64,000 nt of DNA from Occallatibacter savannae (GTDB lineage Bacteria > Acidobacteriota > Terriglobia > Terriglobales > Acidobacteriaceae). Below, piece after piece: positions 1-7,825 of the stretch; positions within the stretch are counted from its first letter, which is position 1, and every line of letters starts with the position of its first letter. Location of the stretch: contig NZ_QFFY01000003.1 of the NCBI RefSeq assembly GCF_003131205.1, positions 1 through 64,000 of the forward strand. The letters are read 5' to 3'. The notes beneath the pieces were generated by a model. It was not told the origin of the DNA, searched no databases, and saw only the letters and a program-made list of their open reading frames with translations. The translations under genes and the position numbers were made by a program.

Positions 1-45
1 GAGCACGCCTGGGGCCCCGGAGACGACGAAGTCGGCTCTGGGGTA

Positions 46-73
46 AGCGGAGCGAAGGATCTGCTTTTGCCTT
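46..73 (+). repeat. Intergenic repeat fragment, AGCGGAGYGAAGGATCTGC type
   Basis: The stretch AGCGGAGCGAAGGATCTGC followed by TTTTGCCT recurs almost exactly at 46393-46420, in the same orientation. The surrounding first 367 bases hold no convincing gene. They do hold a perfect 8-bp hairpin with a TTCA loop (145-164) and the 10-bp hairpin at 202-226. The window starts inside this non-coding stretch, so the upstream neighbour is unknown. Confidence 0.6.
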
Positions 74-185
74 TCCAGCTCGTTAGTCCAAACCTTTTCC
101 GCACCGCGAAACGCAACCACACGGTTGCGGCTAACCGGAGGCAGCAGCAGCCTTCAGGCTGCTGAAATCACAACAACACACACCG

Positions 186-240
186 TGTCATCCCGACCGC
201 AGGTCGTTCGCCTCCAGCGAACGACCGAAGTGGAGGGATC
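186..240 (+). repeat. Hairpin repeat of the TCATCCCGACC...GTGGAGGGATC type
   Basis: GGTCGTTCGC (202-211) and GCGAACGACC (217-226) form a perfect 10-bp inverted repeat with a 5-nt loop. It is flanked by TCATCCCGACC on the left and GTGGAGGGATC on the right. The flanks resemble the outer parts of the repeat at 46370-46420 (TCATCCTGAAC...GTGAAGGATC), so both probably belong to one mobile or amplified intergenic family. No T-tract follows, so it is not a typical terminator. Confidence 0.55.
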
Positions 241-367
241 CGCAGTTCTCCCCTGGAGAGCATCGCCAAGCCATCTGCACTTCCCTCGGGACGAAGACCC
301 ATTCCCGATCTATTGCACAGACAGCTACAATCAATTCCTCTCCCGCATCACGACTCAGGAGCAAGAC

Positions 368-766
368 ATGCCCTACCTGATCGGAATCGGTATCGCCATC
401 ACCGTCTGCCTCTTCGCCGCGCTAACCAAATTCGACCGCGATCGCGTCTTCTATCCCACCGTCGTTCTCGTCGTCGCCCACTACTACATCCTCTTCGCCG
501 TCATGGGCGCAACCCTGCACGTCGTGCTGGCGGAATCCATCGCAGCAGCAGCCTTCATCGTTCTGGCAGTGGTCGGCTTCAAAACAAGCCAGTGGATCAC
601 CGCCGCAGCCCTCGCCGGCCATGGCCTCTACGACTGGTTCCACCACCTCATCATTCAGGATCCCGGCGTCCCCGTCTGGTGGCCCGCCTTCTGCATGTCC
701 TTCGACATCCTCGCCGGAGCAATCTTCGCCATGCTCCTTCTCCAGCGTCGATCCGCAGTAGCTTGA
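368..766 (+). CDS. Small four-helix integral membrane protein, unknown function
   Basis: A 132-residue hydrophobic protein with about four transmembrane segments: residues 3-20, 34-52, 58-78 and 105-126. The start at 368 has AGGAG seven bases upstream; the longer reading from 125 would add a non-hydrophobic leader that covers intergenic repeat and is unlikely. Two conserved-looking soluble features are HGLYDWFHH near the middle, which places three His and one Asp at the membrane face, and a short basic C-terminus. It stands alone and is convergent with the peptidase gene downstream. I do not recognise the family, and the His/Asp cluster is not enough to call metal binding. Confidence 0.75.
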   Translation: MPYLIGIGIAITVCLFAALTKFDRDRVFYPTVVLVVAHYYILFAVMGATLHVVLAESIAAAAFIVLAVVGFKTSQWITAAALAGHGLYDWFHHLIIQDPGVPVWWPAFCMSFDILAGAIFAMLLLQRRSAVA

Positions 767-780
767 CCCGCAATCGCCGG

Positions 781-846
781 GTGCCCCAGGTCCGGGGTCC
801 CCGCGAACTTGTTCGCGGGGTGGAGATCCGTGTCTCCGGACCTGGG
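781..846 (+). repeat. Nested GTGCCCC hairpin repeat
   Basis: The outer arms CCCAGGTCCGG (785-795) and CCGGACCTGGG (836-846) are perfectly complementary over 11 bp. Between them sits a second perfect 10-bp hairpin, CCCCGCGAAC/GTTCGCGGGG (799-820), with a 2-nt loop. The left end GTGCCCC is shared with twelve other hairpins in the window. It lies between two convergent genes and could stop transcription from either side, but it lacks a U-tract. Confidence 0.7.
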
Positions 847-881
847 AGACCAAGACTCGATGATCCCCAACCAGTTGGAAC

Positions 882-2528
882 TTACTTCTTCTCCACCGGC
901 CCCGGCGTCTCAATCCGCGGCAGCATCTCCGCCCGCGTCGCCGCGTTGTACGCAAACCACGCCTCGATCATCGCTCCCTGCATCACATCGCCCTTCTGCA
1001 CGCGATCGTACAGATCCATGTTCGAGTGGTGCGTCCTCGTCCCATACTCCAGCGGATCCTGCATGAACCCAACGCCATTCAATCCGATCCACGAGAAGCT
1101 CGTCGAATCCGTTCCGCCCGGCTCCCTCTGCGGACCCGCCGTCAACCCGACAGCGGAATCGATCCCCAGATCCTTGATCGGCGCAATCCACGACTCGAAA
1201 ATCGCGGCCAGCTGCGCGTTCCCCAGCGCCGACACCGCGCGAAACTTCCCCGACCCCGAGTCGTCGTTCAAATACACATCCAGCTTGTCGTACTCCGGAG
1301 TCTTCTTCATCGTGTCCCGCGGCGCGAAGTGCCGCTGCACATACGCGAGCGATCCATACAGCCCCTGCTCTTCGCCGCCCCACAACGCAACACGCACTGT
1401 CCGCGCCATCGGCTTGTGCAGCGCGGCCAGGATTCGCACCGCCTCCATCGCCACCGCTGAACCCGTCCCGTTGTCCGTCGCGCCCGTTCCGCCCTGCCAG
1501 CTGTCGAAGTGCCCGCCAACCATCACCACTTCATCCGCCTTGCTCGTGCCGGGAATCTCCCCGATCACGTTAAAGCCCATCTGGTCGTCCTTCTGGTATT
1601 CGGTCTCGATGTCGAACGTCAGCTTCGGCGTCATCCCGTGCTCGATGAGCCTGCAGATCCGGTTGTACTGCTCGGGCGTAATCGCCGCCATCGGTGGCCC
1701 AACTGGATCCTTCGGATCCTGCGATCCGCCATACGACGCAAACACCGTACCGCCATCGCCGTTGTATCCCGGCGTCAGCGCCACCGCCACACCCTCCTCT
1801 TTCAAAAAGGCATTCACCTGGTTGCGCAATACGCGCCCCGTCGGCGCAGCCGTCGACAGCGTCGCAGGCGTGTACTCTCCGGGCCGCGGCGTCGCAGCTC
1901 CCGGCCGTCTCGGGAAGAACCCTGTCTGCGATGGATCCGGAGTCTTCGTCCGCGCCGCCACTTCTTCATCCGTTAGCCGATGCGCCTCCGCTTCCGTGTG
2001 CAGCGCCAGCTCGCGCGGATCGAAGATCAGCACGATCTTGCCCTTCAGCTTGCCCTTGTACTTCGCGAAGTCCTCCTGTGAGTGCAGCGGAGCCAGCACA
2101 GCCTCGGCCGTCACCGGACCGTTCGTCCCCGGCGTCCATGCCAGCGGAAACCCGATCAGCGAAGCATAAGCAGGCGACTCCAGCGCGCCATAGTACTTCT
2201 TGATCTGCCACCCATCCCCGAACGGCCCCCATTTTTCGAGGTGAACGTTCGTGAGACCCCACTCTTTCAACTGCTTCATTGCCCACTCAGCCGCCGCGCG
2301 ATGATTCCGGCTGTTATTCACCCGCGGCCCATACACCTCCGAGATAAAAAACAGATTCTCCATCACCTGCGAACGGTTGAACGCCTCATTCTTGATCTCC
2401 GTCAGCGCCCCCAGATCCACCTTGTCGCCGCTACTGGCCTCTTGTGCCGCCGCAAACGTCGCCCCCATCGGCAACAACAACGCCCCACCGCAAACCATAG
2501 CCGCCAACCGCAAAGAACGCAGGTCCAC
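882..2528 (-). CDS. Secreted M28-family zinc aminopeptidase/carboxypeptidase
   Basis: A 548-residue exported metallopeptidase of family M28 that should remove residues from peptides outside the cytoplasm. The start is GTG at 2528, with GAGGAG six bases upstream; a signal peptide follows (hydrophobic to about residue 29, ending AAAQ). The middle third looks like a PA-type insert. The two-zinc set is visible: His340 in GGHFDSW, Asp352 in ATDNGTG, Glu386/387 in GGEEQG, Asp422 in NDDSG and His501 in THHSN. All expected ligands are present, so it should be active. The specificity cannot be read. It is divergent from the membrane-protein gene at 2720, with a shared region holding a 23-bp dyad. Confidence 0.9.
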   Translation of the reverse strand: MDLRSLRLAAMVCGGALLLPMGATFAAAQEASSGDKVDLGALTEIKNEAFNRSQVMENLFFISEVYGPRVNNSRNHRAAAEWAMKQLKEWGLTNVHLEKWGPFGDGWQIKKYYGALESPAYASLIGFPLAWTPGTNGPVTAEAVLAPLHSQEDFAKYKGKLKGKIVLIFDPRELALHTEAEAHRLTDEEVAARTKTPDPSQTGFFPRRPGAATPRPGEYTPATLSTAAPTGRVLRNQVNAFLKEEGVAVALTPGYNGDGGTVFASYGGSQDPKDPVGPPMAAITPEQYNRICRLIEHGMTPKLTFDIETEYQKDDQMGFNVIGEIPGTSKADEVVMVGGHFDSWQGGTGATDNGTGSAVAMEAVRILAALHKPMARTVRVALWGGEEQGLYGSLAYVQRHFAPRDTMKKTPEYDKLDVYLNDDSGSGKFRAVSALGNAQLAAIFESWIAPIKDLGIDSAVGLTAGPQREPGGTDSTSFSWIGLNGVGFMQDPLEYGTRTHHSNMDLYDRVQKGDVMQGAMIEAWFAYNAATRAEMLPRIETPGPVEKK

Positions 2529-2598
2529 ACGCCTCTCCTCAACGCAAGATGAGTTCAAGCTATTGCTTCCCGCCCCACAAAGCAACCCCGCCAGCCAA

Positions 2599-2656
2599 TA
2601 GCTGAAAGCTGAAAGCTGAGAGCTGAAAGCTGAAAGCTAACAGCGAACAGCTGAAA
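2599..2656 (+). repeat. Degenerate AGCTGAA heptamer/octamer tract
   Basis: About seven imperfect copies of AGCTGAAA/AGCTGAG run head to tail just upstream of the peptidase gene. A tract of similar style (AGCTAAAA, AGCTAATA) occurs at 56238-56278. It has no coding potential. It belongs to the short-period intergenic tracts also seen at 14139, 36235, 42984, 47446 and 52487. Confidence 0.7.
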
Positions 2657-2672
2657 AATCATCTGGACTTCG

Positions 2673-2695
2673 CTTACTTTGCATTATAAAGTAAG
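2673..2695. promoter_or_regulatory. Dyad operator candidate in a divergent promoter region
   Basis: CTTACTTT (2673-2680) and AAAGTAAG (2688-2695) form a perfect 8-bp inverted repeat around the 7-nt AT-rich spacer GCATTAT. It lies between the divergent peptidase and membrane-protein genes, 25 bases before the ATG at 2720. The length and AT-rich form fit a dimeric helix-turn-helix repressor, such as the PadR or GntR families. No such regulator gene is adjacent, so the binder is unknown. Confidence 0.5.
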
Positions 2696-2719
2696 TTAAC
2701 TTCCACCAGAAGGCCGCGC

Positions 2720-3367
2720 ATGATCAAGAAGCAAACGCTCGTCGCGCTTCTCCTGCTCCTGCTGATCCCTGTGGTTATGCTGAGCGGAGGATTCCTCTTC
2801 AGCCTCATCAATCCCGAACTCGCCGCCGGACACCCCAACTACGTCCGCAACTGGCACCTGCTCAACTCGCTCAAGACCGGCATCATCTGGGCCATGTTCG
2901 CCGCCGTGTTCGCGCTCTACCTCACCGGCAGCTATCTCGTCATCCGCTCCAAAAGCCAATCGAGCCTCTGGCTCCTTCTCGCCGCACTCGGCCCCATCGG
3001 TTTCGCCATCCTCTCGGTGCTCAACGACCGCGCCCCATCAAAATCAGACCGCTACTCCCGCTTCCTCCGAAAGCTGAACTGGATCCTGCGCACCGCCTAT
3101 GAGATCGCCTGCTTCTTCCTCATCTGGGAGCTTGCCTGGAATCTCATGCTCGTCAAGCGCTACGCGATGATCAAGTACCAGTCCATCACCACCGGCATGA
3201 CCGCCGCACAGATCATCGCCATCCAGGACGCCTCCTCCGGCATGTACGCCTTCAGCGAAGGGCTCGAAATCATGTTCTTCGTCATCGTCCTCTACCTGCT
3301 CCGCCCTATCCTCTTCAACCTCATCGCACGACTCTTACCGTCAGGGCCAACTCTCGAAACGAGCTGA
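2720..3367 (+). CDS. Multi-pass membrane protein, unknown function
   Basis: A 215-residue inner-membrane protein. Hydrophobic segments are visible at about residues 7-27, 52-72, 80-98, 125-146 and 185-205. The start ATG has AGAAGG seven bases upstream. The segment between the second and third helices includes YLVIRSKSQSS, and a longer polar stretch lies between the third and fourth. No catalytic or transport motif is recognisable. It stands alone, with a dyad site 25 bases upstream and a hairpin repeat about 55 bases downstream, so it is probably monocistronic. Confidence 0.75.
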   Translation: MIKKQTLVALLLLLLIPVVMLSGGFLFSLINPELAAGHPNYVRNWHLLNSLKTGIIWAMFAAVFALYLTGSYLVIRSKSQSSLWLLLAALGPIGFAILSVLNDRAPSKSDRYSRFLRKLNWILRTAYEIACFFLIWELAWNLMLVKRYAMIKYQSITTGMTAAQIIAIQDASSGMYAFSEGLEIMFFVIVLYLLRPILFNLIARLLPSGPTLETS

Positions 3368-3420
3368 ACCCACATCCAAGATCTCGATTTGCCGATGTAA
3401 GCTTTCTGTCTGACATCACT

Positions 3421-3459
3421 GTGCCCCGTTCATCGCGGGCTTTTTCGCGATGAGCGGGT
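3421..3459 (+). repeat. GTGCCCCGTTCATCGC-type hairpin repeat
   Basis: CCCGTTCATCGCG (3425-3437) pairs with CGCGATGAGCGGG (3446-3458) with a single T-G wobble, around a GGCTTTTT loop. Two further copies lie at 30490-30529 and 40018-40056. It shares the GTGCCCC left foot with the other hairpin repeats. Confidence 0.7.
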
Positions 3460-3487
3460 ATCAATCCCAAACGCCATTCACACGAGA

Positions 3488-3889
3488 ATGAACAACGACA
3501 TCTTTCGACTCAACGGCGCCGTCGCCTACGATCCCGCAATCGACGACTGGTTCCACCAGCACGACCGCCCTCTCGGCCGAGTCGCCCACCACTGGTTTCA
3601 GCTCATGCGCAGCTGCGGCGACGAGGTCCGCGAGCTCATCCACGACGGCTGCCCCACAGCCTGCCTCGGCGACGCACCCTTCGCCTACGTCGCCGTCTTC
3701 AAGGCCCACGTCAATGTCGGCTTCTTTCATGGCGCATTTCTGCGCGATCCCGCAGGCTTGCTCCAGGGCTCCGGCAAGCGCATGCGCCACGTCAAGATCA
3801 CCGCAGAGGCAAAGATAGACGGCGAAGCACTGACCCGATTGATTGAGTCAGCATGGGCCGACATCAAAACGCGCATCGAAAACGGCTGA
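3488..3889 (+). CDS. DUF1801-family protein
   Basis: A 133-residue soluble protein of the DUF1801 (YdhG/frataxin-like fold) kind. The visible family features are the N-terminal helix region, RELIHDGCPTACLGDAPFAYVAVFKAHVNVGFFHGA, of which the YVAVFKAHVNVGFF core is typical, then DPAGLLQGSGKRMRHVKI, which matches the family's G-x-GKxxRHI-type segment. The C-terminus is a short helix ending in IENG. Members are usually annotated as iron-chaperone-like, but no biochemical role is secure. It ends 14 bases before the convergent SDR gene. Confidence 0.8.
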   Translation: MNNDIFRLNGAVAYDPAIDDWFHQHDRPLGRVAHHWFQLMRSCGDEVRELIHDGCPTACLGDAPFAYVAVFKAHVNVGFFHGAFLRDPAGLLQGSGKRMRHVKITAEAKIDGEALTRLIESAWADIKTRIENG

Positions 3890-3903
3890 CGGAGATGATG
3901 TCC

Positions 3904-4782
3904 CTAATCGGCGGCCACAGTCTTCGGCCGCGTATCGAGTCCGAAGTCGCGCAGAATTCTGTCGTACCAAACCTCGTCGTCGCTCGCGTTCAGGTCTGCC
4001 CACTGCTCATCGGTCATCGAGTTGCGCCATCCTAGGAAAGGCGCGGCGTCGGGCCCGACTGGATGCCGCAACTGCCACGTCCCGCTCTCCACGATCTCCA
4101 GAACCTTCTGTGCCACGATCGTTGGCGGCACTGGATTTTGCTGTACTGATGTGGCAAACAGATTTGCGAACCTCTCTGTCTGCCGGTATGGAGACTCATC
4201 CTGAGGTATCCCGATGCGGCGGGCCATGGATGTATCGATGATCCCCGGCTCTACAATTGCCACTCGCACCGAGAAGGACTTGAGCTCTCCAGCAAGTCCT
4301 TCACTCAGGGCCTCGAGCGCCCACTTCGATGCCATGTACGGCGTGAGCGGCGGACTCGCAAGCCGCCCGGCAACCGAAGAGATGTTCACAATGCAGCCGC
4401 TGCGCCGCTCCCGCATCTGCCCGACCACCGCCTGGATCGTTCGAATGCAGCCGAAGTAATTCGTCTCCATCGTCGTTCGGAAAGTGGCGAGCGGAAGCTC
4501 CTCGACTGCTCCGAACGCTTCCACGCCGGCGTTGTTCACCAGCACATCGATCGCGCCGTGCTCCGCAGTGATCCGGGCGATTCCGTTCCGGACCGACTCG
4601 TCGGAATCCACGTCCATCACGGAGATGGCGATGGGCAGCTTCTCACGGGCCGCAACTTCGCCCAGGTCAGACTGCGACGGGTTCCGCATCGTGGCAAACA
4701 CCTGGTGCCCGGCGCGCGCAAACATCAGCGCCGTTTCATATCCGATACCTTTGCTCGTTCCAGTAATCAGAACCTTGGACAC
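3904..4782 (-). CDS. Short-chain dehydrogenase/reductase (classical SDR)
   Basis: A 292-residue NAD(P)-dependent oxidoreductase. The N-terminal Rossmann motif TGTSKGIG is at residues 7-14, a DVDSDES segment follows the cofactor strand, NNAG lies near residue 88, and the catalytic YMASK (Tyr and Lys) is present with the upstream Ser in NISSVAGR. The start is GTG at 4782 with an excellent GGAGG seven to eight bases upstream. An Arg rather than Asp after the second strand (ATMRNPSQ) suggests NADP(H). The substrate is unknown. It is convergent with the DUF1801 gene and probably monocistronic. Confidence 0.88.
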   Translation of the reverse strand: MSKVLITGTSKGIGYETALMFARAGHQVFATMRNPSQSDLGEVAAREKLPIAISVMDVDSDESVRNGIARITAEHGAIDVLVNNAGVEAFGAVEELPLATFRTTMETNYFGCIRTIQAVVGQMRERRSGCIVNISSVAGRLASPPLTPYMASKWALEALSEGLAGELKSFSVRVAIVEPGIIDTSMARRIGIPQDESPYRQTERFANLFATSVQQNPVPPTIVAQKVLEIVESGTWQLRHPVGPDAAPFLGWRNSMTDEQWADLNASDDEVWYDRILRDFGLDTRPKTVAAD

Positions 4783-4946
4783 GGCTGACCTCCTCGATCG
4801 TTCCTGAGTTGGGATCTACTTGGGCGGGGATTCAGAACTGATGCCCCATACAGTAGCAGTCATACCCGACCGTGTCAGCGGAAAAGTCGGAATCGGGCAT
4901 TCGCGCCGAAGAACTTGAACATGCGATTCTGCGGAATCTGTCCCTA

Positions 4947-4979
4947 AACAAAAAACGGCCCCCGTCATTAACGGGGGCC
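4947..4979 (-). terminator. Rho-independent terminator of the OmpA-like gene
   Basis: Read on the minus strand, GGCCCCCGT and ACGGGGGCC form a perfect 9-bp stem with a 5-nt loop, followed by GTTTTTTGTTT. It lies about 105 bases past the stop of the OmpA-like gene. The 300-base stretch 4783-5083 around it holds no convincing gene. Confidence 0.9.
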
Positions 4980-5083
4980 AAGTTGCCTTGGTTCTCTCGT
5001 GTTGCGAGAGCTCTATTGGCGGCCTACGGCGGGGTAGCCGTCGGCGCGGAAGGGAGCCTCAGGGGGGTGGCTGTTCAGCACCT

Positions 5084-6037
5084 TTACTGGTGCTGCTCCG
5101 TGCCGGTCGAGGACGCCATACCATGGGGGGATGTGGTGCCCTGGGCCGCCAAACTGTTTTCCATCAACTTGATATGCACTTCGCTGGGAATCCGCTCACG
5201 GCGATGCGTAGCCGGCTTCGGCGCGGTCTGATCTGCGGAAGCATTGCTCGCCACCTGCGTGGTGTCTTCGATGTGGGCGTTGCCCAGTGCGACTGCGTGC
5301 ATACGGTAGACGGGAATGTCATGCTCGGTTACGAGGTAGCGCTTTACAGCCTCTGCCTCACGCTGCGAACTCGCGATTCCTGCTGCCCCTGCCGCAGGCG
5401 AACGCGCTTCAATTTCGATGATGAAGCCCTGATGACCTTCCAGGCTCTTCGCCATGTCATCGAGCTTAGCCTTTGCATCCTTCGACAGCACCGGGCTGCC
5501 ACCTTTGAACGGAACCGCAACGTCGCTGATCGGCTTGTAGGTATCGAGCCCGTTCACCGTCGTGTTCAGAGTGTCAACGTGTCCCGAAGCTGCAACGGCC
5601 GTATCATTGGCCTTCTTAGCCTGGTCGCCGGCTTGTGTCGCCGTCTGGTTCGCAGCCTCAGCAGCGTCCTGCGCCTTCTTGATGCCTGCGGTGGCGCGAG
5701 CATCAACGTCCTTGATGTCGCTGGCGTTCTTCGAGTTCACCTGGTCGAGCTCAGTCAGGCGATCGTTAATCGGATCGAGCCTTTTCTTCACCCACTTCTT
5801 GCGCGCCATCGGATTGACGCGGCCCCAGAATCCCTCTTTCTGCTCCTGGATCGGCTGCGTCGCTGTCGCCGGAGGAGTGGAGGTCGGTGTCTGCTGCGCG
5901 GCCGCCGGAGCATTCTGGGTGTTGGCATCTGGCTGCTGCGTCTGCTGTGCCATCGCGGGGATCGCGACAGCCGAAGCCAGGGCGAGAACGGCTACCTGGC
6001 TTGGAACCATAATTCTTGCTTTAATGTCGTTCTTCAT
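5084..6037 (-). CDS. OmpA-like C-terminal domain protein with coiled coil
   Basis: A 317-residue exported protein. A signal peptide (about residues 1-30, ending AMAQ) is followed by a Q/T/P-rich linker (31-65), a charged segment PMARKKWVKKRLDPINDRL, and an Ala-rich heptad region (about 95-160) that looks like a coiled coil. A domain resembling the OmpA peptidoglycan-binding fold spans about 175-270: the VPFKGGSPVLSKDAKAKLDDMA start, then EIEARS and SQREAEAVKRYLV. The usual NxxLSxxRA motif is altered (SSQREAEAV), so peptidoglycan binding is plausible rather than proven. It is followed by a strong terminator, so it is probably its own transcription unit. Confidence 0.75.
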   Translation of the reverse strand: MKNDIKARIMVPSQVAVLALASAVAIPAMAQQTQQPDANTQNAPAAAQQTPTSTPPATATQPIQEQKEGFWGRVNPMARKKWVKKRLDPINDRLTELDQVNSKNASDIKDVDARATAGIKKAQDAAEAANQTATQAGDQAKKANDTAVAASGHVDTLNTTVNGLDTYKPISDVAVPFKGGSPVLSKDAKAKLDDMAKSLEGHQGFIIEIEARSPAAGAAGIASSQREAEAVKRYLVTEHDIPVYRMHAVALGNAHIEDTTQVASNASADQTAPKPATHRRERIPSEVHIKLMENSLAAQGTTSPHGMASSTGTEQHQ

Positions 6038-6292
6038 TTTTGTCTAACCCCTGATGTTGCGAATGCCGCGGTCGACTGCGGGTGAACAGACTGTGCTGCT
6101 CGCCATCCTTAGTGCATCAGGCATGCCAAAAGCACCACCCCTGTGCAGAAAAAACCAAGTTGTATGTTCTGAACGGATTAACTGGGTTGCTTCCGGTCTC
6201 TCGCTGCGGAACCCAGAACGATCGGCAAATTCTTGGATAGTAATTTTTACAGTCAGCGGTAAGTCTTACCGGGTAATCCAGCGGTTTTTAAG

Positions 6293-6814
6293 CTACTTAG
6301 CCTCAACCCGCACAATCCGCATCTCCGGGTAAACCCCGTTCCAGCCCTCGGTCACCGCGTCAAAAATAAGCCGGAAATCCCGTCCCTCTCCGGGCTTCAA
6401 GGGTGCCGCTGACACCGGCTCCAGATCGATATAGGGATCCCTCGTCCTGATCCACTTCACAGCCTGTGTCTCGTTCTGGGCCACCTCGTTTGCCGCGTTT
6501 CTGAACAAGACCTGCATTGAAATCCCGGTCACCGTCTTGCTCCCGCTGTTCGTGATGTGCCCGTCGATGTACGTGACCTTCCCTCCGGCCAGGTTGCTGC
6601 TCTCGCTCATCTTCACTTCGCTGATCGGGAGGCTGGCCGCATACGGGTCGGCTTGTGCTGAAATCGGCGTAACCGCCGCCGGCCCCTTTCCCCGCTCCAT
6701 CACGAAGATCACGACCGCCGCGACGACGACAATCACGCCCGCAGCAATCGCCAGCGGCATCCAGTTCCGCTCGCGCGGCTCAGTCGGGGGAACAAGTTGA
6801 GGTCCTGTACTCAC
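6293..6814 (-). CDS. Single-pass membrane protein with DUF2393/FxLYD-like domain
   Basis: A 173-residue protein from a GTG start at 6814. A basic and proline-containing N-terminus precedes one transmembrane helix (about 20-40). The rest is predicted outside: a beta-rich domain with GKVTYIDGHITNSGSKTVTGISMQVLFRN, a pattern typical of FxLYD/DUF2393-like beta sandwiches, and a C-terminal GEGRDFRLIFDAV strand pair. No enzymatic motif is visible. The 255 bases between it and the OmpA-like gene start (6038-6292) hold no other gene, so the two may be separate transcription units. Confidence 0.65.
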   Translation of the reverse strand: MSTGPQLVPPTEPRERNWMPLAIAAGVIVVVAAVVIFVMERGKGPAAVTPISAQADPYAASLPISEVKMSESSNLAGGKVTYIDGHITNSGSKTVTGISMQVLFRNAANEVAQNETQAVKWIRTRDPYIDLEPVSAAPLKPGEGRDFRLIFDAVTEGWNGVYPEMRIVRVEAK

Positions 6815-6961
6815 GAGCGGATTCTACACCGAAGAGCGCCCATCTCGTTTGCAACAAAGGATTCCCCACGCGCCGTGGAACCGGATACACTGGCGCGACC
6901 CGGGCGGATTTACATTCGGACATGCGTCCGATGCTGCACCGCCCAATCTCTCGGAGGCCAC

Positions 6962-7237
6962 ATGCCCAAATACGTCATCGAACGCGAAGTCCCCGGCGCC
7001 GGCAAACTCTCGCCCGCCGAGCTCCAATCCATCTCTCAGACCTCCTGCGGAGTCCTCCGCAAACTCGGCCCAGAAATCCAGTGGGTCCACAGTTACGTCA
7101 CCGGCGACAAGATCTACTGCATCTACAACGCGCCTAACGAAGAGCTGGTCCGTGAGCACGCAAAGCAGGGCGGCTTCCCGGCAAACTCCGTCGCCAGGGT
7201 CACCTCCATCATCGACCCCACCACCTCCGAAGCCTGA
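6962..7237 (+). CDS. DUF4242-family small protein
   Basis: A 91-residue soluble protein with the ferredoxin-like DUF4242 pattern (SCO4226-type nickel-binding relatives). Family-like segments are MPKYVIEREVPGAGKLSPAEL at the start, WVHSYVTGDKIYCIYNAP in the middle and EHAKQGGFPANSV near the end. His in WVHSYV and His in REHAK are the candidate metal ligands. The start at 6962 follows CGGAGGCC; the longer frame from 6797 would overlap the divergent gene start and lacks support. Downstream is a long run of intergenic repeats. Confidence 0.82.
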   Translation: MPKYVIEREVPGAGKLSPAELQSISQTSCGVLRKLGPEIQWVHSYVTGDKIYCIYNAPNEELVREHAKQGGFPANSVARVTSIIDPTTSEA

Positions 7238-7264
7238 GATTCACACTCCCTATCCCAACCCTCC

Positions 7265-7299
7265 GGGTGCCCCCGGTCCCTCGCCGTTGGGGACCGGGG
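7265..7299 (+). repeat. GTGCCCC hairpin repeat, uninterrupted copy
   Basis: CCCCGGTCCC (7271-7280) and GGGACCGGGG (7290-7299) form a perfect 10-bp stem. The left foot is GGGTGCCCC. This is the first of three hairpins packed into 7265-7451; the stretch 7238-7644 holds no gene other than these repeats. Confidence 0.75.
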
Positions 7300-7326
7300 A
7301 TGATCAATCTCTCTCCCCGTTCCAAC

Positions 7327-7385
7327 GGGTACCCCATAGCCCGCCCTGAGCTTGCCGAAGGGTCTCCTCCTTCTGGAGGCATGGG
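7327..7385 (+). repeat. GTGCCCC-type hairpin split by a 24-nt insert
   Basis: The arms CCCAT (7333-7337) plus GTCTCC (7362-7367) pair with GGAGGCATGGG (7375-7385), with one G-T wobble. A 24-nt block, positions 7338-7361, containing CCCTGAGCTTGCCGAAGG, interrupts the left arm. The left foot here is GTACCCC rather than GTGCCCC. The same split occurs at 30556-30611. Confidence 0.7.
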
Positions 7386-7417
7386 AACATCTGCTCGCCC
7401 TACTCGAACGAAAGCCG

Positions 7418-7451
7418 GGTGCCCCATGTCTCCCGATTCTGGAGACATGGG
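7418..7451 (+). repeat. GTGCCCC hairpin repeat, uninterrupted copy
   Basis: CCCATGTCTCC (7423-7433) and GGAGACATGGG (7441-7451) form a perfect 11-bp stem with loop CGATTCT. This copy shows what the split copies at 7327 and 30552 look like without their inserts. Confidence 0.75.
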
Positions 7452-7644
7452 ATTCAACTTCCTCCCCCCTCGAAGCACTCGCTCCCAACACGAGCGACGA
7501 TAGTCGCATGCCCGCTCTGGTACTCCAGTAACTTGACCCCTAGCACTTTTGGTTGATTCACAACAGAACTGAAGTGAATCTTAATAGCGATAGTGCTGAA
7601 GGGCCCGGCGCACAACGCCGCGAGTTTCTGGAAAGGCAACAGGC

Positions 7645-7761
7645 ATGAATTCCTCCCCCTCTGCAGTTGCGGTAAGACCCTCTCGCAAGGAGGACCTGAT
7701 CTATCAGGTCGTCACCATTGCCGCGATGGTCACGCTGGTCGCCAGCGTCTGGATCTTCTAA
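7645..7761 (+). CDS. 38-residue single-helix membrane peptide
   Basis: A short reading frame encodes a 38-residue peptide: a polar, basic N-terminus (residues 1-17, containing RPSRKED) and then a single hydrophobic helix from LIYQVV to VWIF at the very C-terminus. The layout (charged head, one helix, aromatic end) is that of a small inner-membrane protein. GAAAGG lies about 10 bases upstream of the ATG. Such short proteins are often missed. Its role is unknown; the nearest gene is the convergent DUF1648 membrane protein 64 bases away. Confidence 0.5.
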   Translation: MNSSPSAVAVRPSRKEDLIYQVVTIAAMVTLVASVWIF

Positions 7762-7825
7762 CTCTCTCGCGCGCACTCACGCCCCGACGAGAATCCAACG
7801 CTCCCACACGCATTCACGCCGGTCC

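Noticed and set aside
313..2169. A long + strand reading frame of 618 codons
   Set aside because: It is antisense to the M28 peptidase, has no start context or motif, and has Arg/Pro-rich low-complexity typical of a shadow frame in GC-rich DNA.
4872..5231. A 119-codon + strand frame upstream of and into the OmpA-like gene end
   Set aside because: It runs through the terminator hairpin and overlaps the 3' end of the OmpA-like gene; no motif or ribosome site.
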